Shown one piece after another: positions 16,377 through 25,433 of a DNA stretch of 36,494 nucleotides. Position numbers and translations under genes: made by a program. Below the pieces are notes generated by a model. It had not been told where the DNA came from. It was given only the letters and a program-made list of their open reading frames with translations, and ran no database searches. Source of the DNA: Oscillospiraceae bacterium. Its GTDB lineage: Bacteria > Bacillota > Clostridia > Oscillospirales > Acutalibacteraceae. The stretch covers positions 1 through 36,494 of the forward strand of contig SVQE01000025.1 of assembly GCA_015065505.1 (NCBI GenBank), given 5' to 3'. How positions within the stretch are numbered: the stretch's first letter is position 1; each line of letters begins with the position of its first letter.

Positions 16377-17611
16377 CATATTTCGCCGAGCTTTCTCAAT
16401 CGCTCAGGTCCGCAATATCGGGCGCGCTTTTTCTTGCGGTTATGAGCCTGCTTTGCGCGGTTATCTACACCTTTATTAACAGAAAGCGCACAAAAAGCTT
16501 TTATTTCAACTGCGTTTTGTTTACCCTCAGTCTCGCTCTGGCTGCGCTTTTATCCTCAGCAAGCTCCCTTGATTTCAGTTTGAATATTCCCTGTATCGTT
16601 TTGATTCTTTTCACCGCAGGGCTGTTTGTTTATTCCGCCTTTATAATTATCAACGAATATAAAATCAGTCGAAACAGCCTCTCCCCGCTATCGGTTAAGC
16701 AGGCGCTCGACAATCTTAATTCGGGAATATGCTTTTCCGATGAAAACGGCAGAATCGTTTTGATAAACCACACGATGAGCAAGCTTATATCAAGCCTCAC
16801 GGGAAATTATCCTCAAACGCTTGACGAGATTAAAGCGGCTCTTGAAAAGGCTAAAAAAGAAAACGACACCGAGGGAGCATATCATTTCAAAGACGGCAGC
16901 GTTTGGAAATTCACAATTCTTGATACAGGCTCAAGCGAGTTTTCGGGCTTTCATCAGACCTACGCTCAGAACATCAGCGATTTATATGAGGTTAACACAA
17001 GACTGATTGAAGAAAACGAGGAGCTTAAGAAAACAAACAAAAAAACAAGAATTATGCTTGAACGCCTTGCCGACAGAATCCGCGAGGAGGAAACGCTGAG
17101 GCTGAAAATGCAGATTCACGATGATATCGGAACAAGCCTTATCAAGATTTCAAAGATTATGCAGGGCGACAAAAGCGAGGATATGCAGCGGCAGCTTTCG
17201 CTTCTTGAAAACGCAATAAGCTTTTTCTCGCAAAACAGGGCGCTGAAAACAAAAAACCTTGCCGACGCCGAAAGCAAGGCGGATTCAATGGGCGTTAAGC
17301 TCAATATCAAAGGCGAGCTTCCGAAAAATGAAGGCGCGAAGGATTTGCTTTTCTCAGCGGTTTATGAATGCCTCACAAACTGCGTTATACACGCAAAGGG
17401 AAATGAGGTTTTTGTTGAAATAAATGAAAGCGAAATCAGCTATAATATTGATATATCAAATAACGGAGCGCCCCCCGATAAGCCCGTATCCGAGGGCGGA
17501 GGATTAACCTCGCTGAGAAGAAAAACCGAAGCCGAAGGCGGAAAAATGAGCGTTTCCTCCGACGGACAATTCATATTGCATTTATCAATTCCGAAACAGG
17601 AGGCACTATGA
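16373..17611 (+). CDS. Sensor histidine kinase (HisKA_3/HATPase-like)
   Basis: IHDDIGTSLIKI phosphoacceptor region, YECLTNCVIHAKGNEVFVEI N-box, GGGLTSLRRKTEAEGG G-box; ATGA overlap with the upstream gene. Confidence 0.88.
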   Translation: MTYFAELSQSLRSAISGALFLAVMSLLCAVIYTFINRKRTKSFYFNCVLFTLSLALAALLSSASSLDFSLNIPCIVLILFTAGLFVYSAFIIINEYKISRNSLSPLSVKQALDNLNSGICFSDENGRIVLINHTMSKLISSLTGNYPQTLDEIKAALEKAKKENDTEGAYHFKDGSVWKFTILDTGSSEFSGFHQTYAQNISDLYEVNTRLIEENEELKKTNKKTRIMLERLADRIREEETLRLKMQIHDDIGTSLIKISKIMQGDKSEDMQRQLSLLENAISFFSQNRALKTKNLADAESKADSMGVKLNIKGELPKNEGAKDLLFSAVYECLTNCVIHAKGNEVFVEINESEISYNIDISNNGAPPDKPVSEGGGLTSLRRKTEAEGGKMSVSSDGQFILHLSIPKQEAL

Positions 17612-18237
17612 TAAACACAATAATTGTTGAAGACAATATCTATATTCAAAACCACCTTGCTGCAATGCTTTCGGCTTATGAAGCCTACAGCGTTGTTGCC
17701 GTTTTAAAGGATGCCTTTGAAGCGGAGGAAATCTGCAAAAAAGGAAAAATTGATTTGGTTATTATGGACGTTCAGACCCAGCATAATCATTCGGGACTTG
17801 CTTCCGCCGAAAGAATCAAGGCAAAAAACAGCTCAATAAAAATAGTTGTTGTCACCTCCCTTATCGACCCCAAGGTTCTTCAAAGGGCAAAGAGCGGAGC
17901 CGCCGACAGCCTTTGGTATAAAGACCACGGCGAGGAGGAGCTGATGGAGGTTGTTGAAAAAACGATGGGCGGCGAGAACATTTTTCCCGACACCTCGCCC
18001 AATGTTGAAATCAAAAATATGTTTTCAGGCGAAATAACCCCGCGCCAGATAGATATTCTTCGCCGTTTCGTTCAGGGAATGACCTATGACGAAATCGCCG
18101 AGGAGCTGAACCTTTCAAAAAACGGCGTTCGCTGGAATCTCGACCAGATTTGCGAAAAGGGAGGCTTTGACAACAAGCATGAGCTTCTCGCGGCGGTTAT
18201 TGAAAACAAACTGATTGTTACAACGCTGATTGATTAG
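17608..18237 (+). CDS. LuxR/NarL-type response regulator
   Basis: MINTIIVEDNIYIQNHL receiver start, DLVIMDV, K at the expected position (SLWYKDHG), C-terminal HTH ITPRQIDILRRFVQGMTYDEIAEELNLSKNGVRWNLDQI; ATGA overlap with the kinase. Confidence 0.92.
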   Translation: MINTIIVEDNIYIQNHLAAMLSAYEAYSVVAVLKDAFEAEEICKKGKIDLVIMDVQTQHNHSGLASAERIKAKNSSIKIVVVTSLIDPKVLQRAKSGAADSLWYKDHGEEELMEVVEKTMGGENIFPDTSPNVEIKNMFSGEITPRQIDILRRFVQGMTYDEIAEELNLSKNGVRWNLDQICEKGGFDNKHELLAAVIENKLIVTTLID

Positions 18238-18278
18238 TGGGCAGCGCATAGTTAATTACGAATTACCCGCTGTCCACT

Positions 18279-18312
18279 AAAAAGTTACTGGCACTTGTGC
18301 CAGTGACTTTTT
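18279..18312 (+). terminator. Intrinsic terminator after the signalling operon
   Basis: AAAAGTTACTGGCAC ttgt GTGCCAGTGACTTTT then TTTATTTTTG. Confidence 0.8.
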
Positions 18313-18375
18313 ATTTTTGTTATATTATAATATAATTTGCAGAAAACTATTAATTTATTAAGAAAGGATGGTTTT

Positions 18376-20370
18376 ATGAAAAAGACATTATCATTAATCC
18401 TTGCATTTGTAATGCTTCTCAGCGTTACTGCAGGACTGAACATCACCGTTTTTGCATCGAATACGGTTTCATCCGTTTATCTTTGCAATGGTGACGGTCA
18501 GAAACTGGATTTAGGTCCGATAGACGGCGAAAATCCGTGCTTCAACATTTATGAATCAGATAACAAGGTTGTTGTTGACACGGAAAGCGAAGCTCGCACC
18601 TACACAAACGGCGTCAGGTGGCAGGACACGGCAACCTATCAGATGCTTCAGCCGACGGACACATTTGAGGCAAATCACACTTACGAGCTCAGGGTAATTC
18701 TCAAATGTGCTGACGGATATATTTTCAACACAAAAGAGGGTCATATAGATGTTAAGGCACACCTTCGCCATACAATTGTTACTGACACAGTTGCAACCTT
18801 CTATGTTGAAGGTGATGTTGAGGAATATAATGCAGACACCATCATTGTTTCAAAAACCTTCACCTGCCCCGGTATTCAGGATATTGCCGAAGCAGAGATT
18901 TCAATGACCGCACCCCAGGATGGCAAAAGAGCTTTCTATAACTCAAATCCGAGCGGCAGTAAATTCTATATCGACGAAACCGAAAGCAGCACCTTCCTCG
19001 GAAACAAGATTCGCTGGTATAATGTGACCGAAGGCTGGTTCCTCACCGAAGAGGATGTCTTTGAGGCAGGAAATGTTTACGAGGCATATGTTCGCCTGAG
19101 ACCGAATAAGGGCTATCAGTTCACAGAGGACACGGTTGTTAAATTCGGCTCGACTACTGCAACTATTCAGAGTCAGGCGGCAGATTATATCACCGCTTAT
19201 GTTGATTATACGCTCTATTACTCTGTTAAAGATGTTGAAATGACAATAGATGTTGACTTTTCACCAAGCAAGCCCGCTGCATTCTTTGCAAATTCAGAGG
19301 AGCCCGACAGATATTACTGCTATGACTATAATGACGACGCATTTGTCAGCGGCGTTTGCTACAAGGATTTAACAAACGACAGCTATATGGAGGTAGGCGG
19401 ACTTCCGTTCTTCCAGGGACACGAATACTCTGTTACCGTTGCAGTTACATGTCAGGATGCAAATAAGTTTTCGGGTCTTAATGTAATAACCTCAAGCATA
19501 AACGGAGTTGATGCTGAGGTAAGCGCAAGGTCACCGTTCGGTGAAAGAGTTGAAGGCGTCTACTTCTTTACCGCTAATCTCGGCACCTGTGCAAAGGATT
19601 TAAACGATTGCACGGTGGCTTATCCTAAAAACGCAAAATATGTTTATAACGGAAAGAAACAGAAGCTTCAGGTTATTATCACAGACAAAGGCGAACTTCT
19701 TGTTGAAGGCACGGACTATGAAATTCTCTATATGGGAAGCCACACCAATGTTGGCAAGGTAAACTTTGAAATCATCGGACTCGGTGAATACAAAGGCTCA
19801 AAATCAGGCTCCTTCAATATTACCGCAAAACCGATGTCGTCCGGTGCTAAAATCAATATTTCGGGCAAAACCTTCACCTACGACGGCAAGATTAAACAGC
19901 CCACAGTAACAGTTTACGACGGCAGCACGAAGCTTAAAAAGAACACCGACTACACTGTTTCCTACAGCTACACAAAATCCAAAAATGTCGGCGAATACAG
20001 CGTTAAGGTTACCTTCAAGGGCAATTATTCGGGTAGCAAATCCATTACCTACACAATAATTCCCAAGGGCACAACGCTTCTTAAAACCGCTTCAACGGGC
20101 AAGGACTGGATTTCGCCTCAGTGGAATAAGCAGACCACTCAGACCACGGGCTACGAGATTATGTATTCAAAGTCGGCAGGCTTCAGAAGCGGAAACAAAA
20201 CCGTAACCGTAAGCGACAACAAACAGACTGTCAAGAAGATTAAGAGCTTGAAGAAGAATACAAAATATTATTTCAAGATTCGCACCTATAAGAAGGTTAA
20301 AATCAACGGAAGATATAAAGTTTTCTATTCCTCCTGGTCACCTGTTAAGGAATTCAAGACAAGGAAGTAA
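18376..20370 (+). CDS. Secreted multidomain protein: three related beta-rich repeats, Ig/MBG-like module and C-terminal FN3-like module
   Basis: Start moved to MKKTLSLILAFVMLLSVTAGL (signal peptide, AGAAAGGATGG RBS). C-terminus FTYDGKIKQPTVTV... and TTQTTGYEIMYSKS...KYYFKIRTYKKV...SSWSPVKEFKT. Confidence 0.9.
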   Translation: MKKTLSLILAFVMLLSVTAGLNITVFASNTVSSVYLCNGDGQKLDLGPIDGENPCFNIYESDNKVVVDTESEARTYTNGVRWQDTATYQMLQPTDTFEANHTYELRVILKCADGYIFNTKEGHIDVKAHLRHTIVTDTVATFYVEGDVEEYNADTIIVSKTFTCPGIQDIAEAEISMTAPQDGKRAFYNSNPSGSKFYIDETESSTFLGNKIRWYNVTEGWFLTEEDVFEAGNVYEAYVRLRPNKGYQFTEDTVVKFGSTTATIQSQAADYITAYVDYTLYYSVKDVEMTIDVDFSPSKPAAFFANSEEPDRYYCYDYNDDAFVSGVCYKDLTNDSYMEVGGLPFFQGHEYSVTVAVTCQDANKFSGLNVITSSINGVDAEVSARSPFGERVEGVYFFTANLGTCAKDLNDCTVAYPKNAKYVYNGKKQKLQVIITDKGELLVEGTDYEILYMGSHTNVGKVNFEIIGLGEYKGSKSGSFNITAKPMSSGAKINISGKTFTYDGKIKQPTVTVYDGSTKLKKNTDYTVSYSYTKSKNVGEYSVKVTFKGNYSGSKSITYTIIPKGTTLLKTASTGKDWISPQWNKQTTQTTGYEIMYSKSAGFRSGNKTVTVSDNKQTVKKIKSLKKNTKYYFKIRTYKKVKINGRYKVFYSSWSPVKEFKTRK

Positions 20371-20467
20371 TAATTAATTAATACATGGCAGGCATTCAGC
20401 TTCCCAACCGAAACCGAACGCCTGCCGCTTTTTAACCCCAATGGCATTTACAGAAAGGAAAGGATGT

Positions 20468-23400
20468 ATGAAAAAGAAATTATTCAGCTTGTTATTGGCG
20501 GCAATGATGGTTATATCAGTTGCTCCCCTGCAGCCGTTTGCAGCATATGCAAGCGATAGAGAAGATGCGGTCACCTGTCCCCTGTGCGGTCACGAGAGAT
20601 GGGGAAACTGGCTTTGCGAGGAATGCGGAATCTGTTCGGAAGAAGCCGACACAGACTGCTTTGTTGAATCGCACTGTGAGGACTGCGGCACCTGCCTTGC
20701 ACTTGAAGGAATTTTTTGTTCGGAGTGCCACAGCTGTGAAGGCTGTATGATCGGCAATGAGGACCATTGCTCTGAATGCTATGAATGCTACAACGGCGAT
20801 TCTGATTCGCTTTGCTGGCTCTGTCGTGTGGGTCCCTGCTGCAGAGACATCTGCGATGACTGCGGACTTTGTGAATACTGCCAGGAAAGTATTCACGCAC
20901 ACTGCCCCGAATGCTACAGTTGCTTTCAGACAGTTGATTACTGCCTTGACACAGGCACAACTTATCATTGCGAAAACGAATGCATTATATGCGACCAGTG
21001 CGGCACCTGCCTTTATGAAGAAGGCATAGACCTCTGCGAGGATTGCAACCTTTGCCCCGACTGCTGCAGAGAAAACGCTGAGGCGGAAGGCTGCTCCTGC
21101 GGTGAATACTGTATTGAAAGCTCCGATTGGTTTGAGCATATCTGCGAAAACTGCGGTGTTCCCTTCTGCGATACTCCGCAGTGTGAAATCTGCGAGCTTT
21201 GCATTAATTGCTGTGAAGAAAACAGCGAATGCGACGACGGAATGTGCGTTGAAGACCCCGATTATGAAGACCATTTTTGTATGGAATGCGGAGATTGCTT
21301 CCATATCGTAAACCAGTGCGAAACCTGCTCTGAAAACAATGAAATGCGCTGTGAAACCTGCTGTGCAAAGCTTGTTAAAGAAGCAGGATGCACCTGCGAT
21401 GACCAATGCATAAGCCAACCCGGCTTTGAAAACCATCTTAAAACCGAACACAGCAGCACATATATCAAAAACCACGGCGCAACTCCCGAAAGCCGCTGGG
21501 ACTATGACGCAACATATCACTGGCTCAACTGCTCCTACTGCGACCTTGAAAGCCACCGCACAAAAAAGGCAGCTCACGATTTTGATAAATACGGCAACTG
21601 CAAAATCTGCGGTGCAAGTAATTCAAGCGCAATGGTTATTATGCAGCAGCCGAAGGACGCAAACAGCGCTGTTCCCGATTACAACAGCATCAGCGCAGAG
21701 GATAAATATCACGAAAGCAATCTTTCCGTCAGATTCTACACCGCTGTTTATTCCGTAAGCAAGGTTTCATATCAGTGGTATCAGAAAGCGGGCAGCGGCA
21801 GCTGGGTTGCTCTTAAAGACGATGTTGATAAAATCGGCAATGTAACATATCCCATTGTTAGCGGAGCCAAAACCGCAACGCTCAAAATCTGTCCGCCCGT
21901 TGATGCCTGCTATACGGATTACTCCTATAAATGCGTTATAACAAACACCAAGGGCAACAAGATTGAAACGAAGACGGCAAGACTTTTCGCAAGTCATATC
22001 TATGATAAAGCCGAGTGGGTTGGCGCCCACAAGGGACAGATTAAGCTTGCAAACGGCAAAACCGTTCATATTTATGAGGATAAGGGCCACACAATGGCGT
22101 GCCACGGCGACGGCTGTGAAGCTGTTAAGAAAAAGGTTTACCGCCACCGCTACGGCTACACCGCCGGCAAGGACAGCAAGGAAATCGTTACCGATGAAAA
22201 AGGCGGAAAATGGTGGGTGAGAACCTGTAAGGACTGCGGATTCAAGAAATACCTTGTTCAGCACGACCACGATTTCCACAATGCAGAAGTTGATTTCACC
22301 TACGACAGCTATTCACAGCATAAGCTCATATGCACCTATAACGGCATAAGCGGTTCCTGCGAGGAAACAACTCTTGAACCCCACGCTTGGACAAACTGGC
22401 AGAATGTGGGCACTCCGTGGACAAATAATGAAGGAGTCGGCGCTGCATACAGAAGCTGTGTTGTCTGTTCGCACTGGAGCAAGGATTATCAGTATCGCTA
22501 TGTTGACGGAACATTTAAGAAAACACAATGGACAAAAAAGAACGACCTTGTTTATGTTCAGTACGGCACAGCGACCTCGGATATTGTTGTAAACGGCGAT
22601 AATATTGATATTATCTTCTCGCCCTCCGATTACGAAAAAACCAATCTCATAAAGAAGGCAAATCCCTATTGCTACGGCTGGAAGGTTTACTACACTCCGA
22701 AAAAGTCCCATATGGACGACAAAACCGATATTGATGTAACAAAGTATTTCACCTTCACCGAGGCTTATCAGGGAAGCAAATACAAGGTTTCCTGCAATAT
22801 CACAACCAATTTCAGCGGATATAAGGGTGGCGGCGTGTTCTCCTTTATTCCTAAGATTTCAAATGATAACTGTAAGCACACAGGCGCCACCGAAACCGTT
22901 TTGAAAACCGACCCCGTATGCGTTAAAAACGGCTATACAGGAAATGTTATCTGCCTGCAGTGCGGCGGCGTAAAAGAATACGGTCACGTTATCCCCGGAA
23001 GCGACACCCACACAGGCAATTTAACCGTTATTCCCGGAAGCGCGAAGACCGGAGACTGTTATAACTACGGACACGAAGCAGATAAAAAGTGCGACAAATG
23101 CGGACTCAGGGTTCCCGGAAAGATAACGCCCAAGGTTCACAAAGAGGTTGTTAAAGACGCAAAGGCGGCAACTCTAACCGAGCCCGGTTACAGCGGCGAC
23201 ACCTACTGCAGCATCTGCGGAATACTTGTTAAAACAGGTAAGGAAATACCTCAGCTTTCAAACGAGATTAAAACTGTTGAACTTTTCCACCTTAACGCTC
23301 CGAAGGAAAACGCTTCACCCGATTACGATGTTACAAAGCCCGAAAATGTTAAATACGGAACAAAGCTTTCTCAGTATCCGATTATCTGGCGCGACGAGAC

Positions 23401-25375
23401 AACGGGAACCGTGATGAATAAGGACAGCAAATTCGTTGCGGGGCGCGCATATTCCGTGCTCATTCCTGTTTTTGCAGCCGATAAATATATTTTTGCAAAC
23501 TACGGCGATTTGCTATCGGCTGTAAACGCAACAATCGACGGCAAAAGAGTTTCGGTCAGAAGATATGAGGATAATTCGCTTGATGGTGTTATCGGCGTTT
23601 ACTGCTATTTCGGCGAATGCGATGATTCGGTTGTAAATGAGGTTAAGCTTAACAATGTTTCAGTGCCCGTTGCAGGACAGACTCCGAAATACACGGGCGA
23701 TGTTATGGGCACGGGTTATGTGAGAATGGCAGCTAATCTTCAAAACTGGCAGGTTCAGGGAATGAATTGGCGCAATCATGTTAAAGATTATATACTTGAT
23801 AAAACCGATATCATAGAACCAAACGGAGTTTATATCTGCCATATTGAGCTTGTTGCTCAGGACGGCTACACCTTTGATAACAAAACAAAGGCTTCCGTAA
23901 ACGGAAAAAAAGCAAATGTTGTAGAGCAAACTGCAACAACAATAAAAATTGAATGCACATTTTTGCCACAGATTCAGGTTATGGATACAATTTCCGTCTC
24001 CAATATCAAGGAGCCCGTTGTCGGCTCAAAGCCCGAATATGATATAACACTTCCGAAGGATGCCGTTTACACACTTGATACAAGCTTCAACAATGAGTAC
24101 ACGGTTAACGGCATTATGTGGGGAACTGTTACAAACGGAAATCCCTCATCGTTCTCACGAATTGCAAAAACAGATAAATTCGTCAGCGGCAAGCAATATG
24201 CAATTTCCCTTGACCTCTATCCGAAGGAGCTGGACGGACAGCCTGTTTCGAAATTTGACAGAAGCAATCCCCCAACCGTTATTTTCAACGGCGAGGTTAT
24301 AACACCTTCATTGCTTGATGTCACATACGGCGGTTCAAGCGCTTCATTAATCTATGTCTTCCCCACCCTGCATTCTCACAGCTACTCCTGGGTTAAGGCT
24401 GAGAACTCACACTATAAGGAATGTTCCTGCGGTGAGAAGAAGGATATCGGCGTTCACGTTTACGATAACGATAAGGACACAACCTGCAACACCTGCGGAT
24501 ATGTGAGAACCATTAAAGATACTCACTCCCACAGCTACACAACGCTTAAGCACAACGGCGATTACCACTGGTATGAGTGCTCCTGCGGAAACAAGGTATC
24601 ATTTGAAGAGCATATCTATTCAAACGATAAGGACGCAACCTGCAATGTCTGCGGCTTTGACAGATACCACACTCATTCCTACGATACTAAAAAATCAAAC
24701 AGCACTCAGCATTGGTACGAATGCTCCTGCGGTGCGAAAAAGGATATAGAAAAACACGAATATCTGGAAATCAACTCCTGTGCAACCTTATCAAAGAACG
24801 GCAAGATAAGCAAGCGCTGCGCGGTGTGCGGCTATCAGCCTGCCGACACGGTAATCTATATGCCCAAGACCTTTACTCTTTCAAAGAGCTCGTTTACCTA
24901 TGACGGTAAGGCGCACAAGCCGACTGTTACGGTTAAGGACAGCAAGGGCAAGGTTATTGATAAGAGCAACTACCTCCTTGAATATTCAAAGGGCAGAAAG
25001 GATGTTGGCTCCTACACGGTTAAGGTTATCTTTGACGGCGATAAGTACTACGGCACTAAAAAGCTCACCTTCAAGATTAATCCGAAAGCAACCGAGCTTT
25101 CAAGCCTCAGCGCCAAATCAAAGGGCTTTACTGCAAAGTGGAAAAAGCAAACAACTCAGACTACGGGCTACGAAATTCAGTATGCAACGGATTCAAAATT
25201 CACGAAGAACAAGAAAACCGTAACCGTTAAGAGCAACAAAACCACAAGCAAGGCAGCAAGCAGCCTCAAAGGAAAAACAAAATACTATGTAAGAATAAGG
25301 ACCTATAAAACGGTGAACAAAACAAAGTATTATTCCTCGTGGTCAAAATTCAAAACCGTTACAACCAAAAAGTAA
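20468..25375 (+). CDS. Giant secreted Cys-array protein with zinc-ribbon-like repeats, Ig/MBG-like repeats and C-terminal FN3-like module
   Basis: Start moved to MKKKLFSLLLAAMMVISVAPLQPFAAYA (signal peptide). About 60 Cys in the first ~300 mature residues, mostly CxxC/CxxCGxC; later CxxCG repeats, three HSY..HWYECSCG units, FTYDGKAHKPTVTV and TTQTTGYEIQYATDS module. Confidence 0.92.
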   Translation: MKKKLFSLLLAAMMVISVAPLQPFAAYASDREDAVTCPLCGHERWGNWLCEECGICSEEADTDCFVESHCEDCGTCLALEGIFCSECHSCEGCMIGNEDHCSECYECYNGDSDSLCWLCRVGPCCRDICDDCGLCEYCQESIHAHCPECYSCFQTVDYCLDTGTTYHCENECIICDQCGTCLYEEGIDLCEDCNLCPDCCRENAEAEGCSCGEYCIESSDWFEHICENCGVPFCDTPQCEICELCINCCEENSECDDGMCVEDPDYEDHFCMECGDCFHIVNQCETCSENNEMRCETCCAKLVKEAGCTCDDQCISQPGFENHLKTEHSSTYIKNHGATPESRWDYDATYHWLNCSYCDLESHRTKKAAHDFDKYGNCKICGASNSSAMVIMQQPKDANSAVPDYNSISAEDKYHESNLSVRFYTAVYSVSKVSYQWYQKAGSGSWVALKDDVDKIGNVTYPIVSGAKTATLKICPPVDACYTDYSYKCVITNTKGNKIETKTARLFASHIYDKAEWVGAHKGQIKLANGKTVHIYEDKGHTMACHGDGCEAVKKKVYRHRYGYTAGKDSKEIVTDEKGGKWWVRTCKDCGFKKYLVQHDHDFHNAEVDFTYDSYSQHKLICTYNGISGSCEETTLEPHAWTNWQNVGTPWTNNEGVGAAYRSCVVCSHWSKDYQYRYVDGTFKKTQWTKKNDLVYVQYGTATSDIVVNGDNIDIIFSPSDYEKTNLIKKANPYCYGWKVYYTPKKSHMDDKTDIDVTKYFTFTEAYQGSKYKVSCNITTNFSGYKGGGVFSFIPKISNDNCKHTGATETVLKTDPVCVKNGYTGNVICLQCGGVKEYGHVIPGSDTHTGNLTVIPGSAKTGDCYNYGHEADKKCDKCGLRVPGKITPKVHKEVVKDAKAATLTEPGYSGDTYCSICGILVKTGKEIPQLSNEIKTVELFHLNAPKENASPDYDVTKPENVKYGTKLSQYPIIWRDETTGTVMNKDSKFVAGRAYSVLIPVFAADKYIFANYGDLLSAVNATIDGKRVSVRRYEDNSLDGVIGVYCYFGECDDSVVNEVKLNNVSVPVAGQTPKYTGDVMGTGYVRMAANLQNWQVQGMNWRNHVKDYILDKTDIIEPNGVYICHIELVAQDGYTFDNKTKASVNGKKANVVEQTATTIKIECTFLPQIQVMDTISVSNIKEPVVGSKPEYDITLPKDAVYTLDTSFNNEYTVNGIMWGTVTNGNPSSFSRIAKTDKFVSGKQYAISLDLYPKELDGQPVSKFDRSNPPTVIFNGEVITPSLLDVTYGGSSASLIYVFPTLHSHSYSWVKAENSHYKECSCGEKKDIGVHVYDNDKDTTCNTCGYVRTIKDTHSHSYTTLKHNGDYHWYECSCGNKVSFEEHIYSNDKDATCNVCGFDRYHTHSYDTKKSNSTQHWYECSCGAKKDIEKHEYLEINSCATLSKNGKISKRCAVCGYQPADTVIYMPKTFTLSKSSFTYDGKAHKPTVTVKDSKGKVIDKSNYLLEYSKGRKDVGSYTVKVIFDGDKYYGTKKLTFKINPKATELSSLSAKSKGFTAKWKKQTTQTTGYEIQYATDSKFTKNKKTVTVKSNKTTSKAASSLKGKTKYYVRIRTYKTVNKTKYYSSWSKFKTVTTKK

Positions 25376-25390
25376 AGCTAACAGGCATAA

Positions 25391-25424
25391 AAAATAAGCA
25401 TCGATTTCTCGATGCTTATTTTTT
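25391..25424. terminator. Bidirectional intrinsic terminator
   Basis: AAAATAAGCATCGA tttc TCGATGCTTATTTTTTTATTTT between convergent genes. Confidence 0.8.
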
Positions 25425-25433
25425 TATTTTAAA

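Noticed and set aside
20516-21577. 353-aa minus-strand ORF opposite the Cys-rich block
   Set aside because: Ala/Val/Phe-biased composition is what the complement of TGC/TGT/GAA-rich codons produces; the plus strand has a signal peptide, RBS and clear motifs, so this is an antisense artefact.
21767-22279. 170-aa minus-strand ORF inside the giant secreted protein
   Set aside because: Antisense to a strongly supported CDS with no RBS or recognisable domain.
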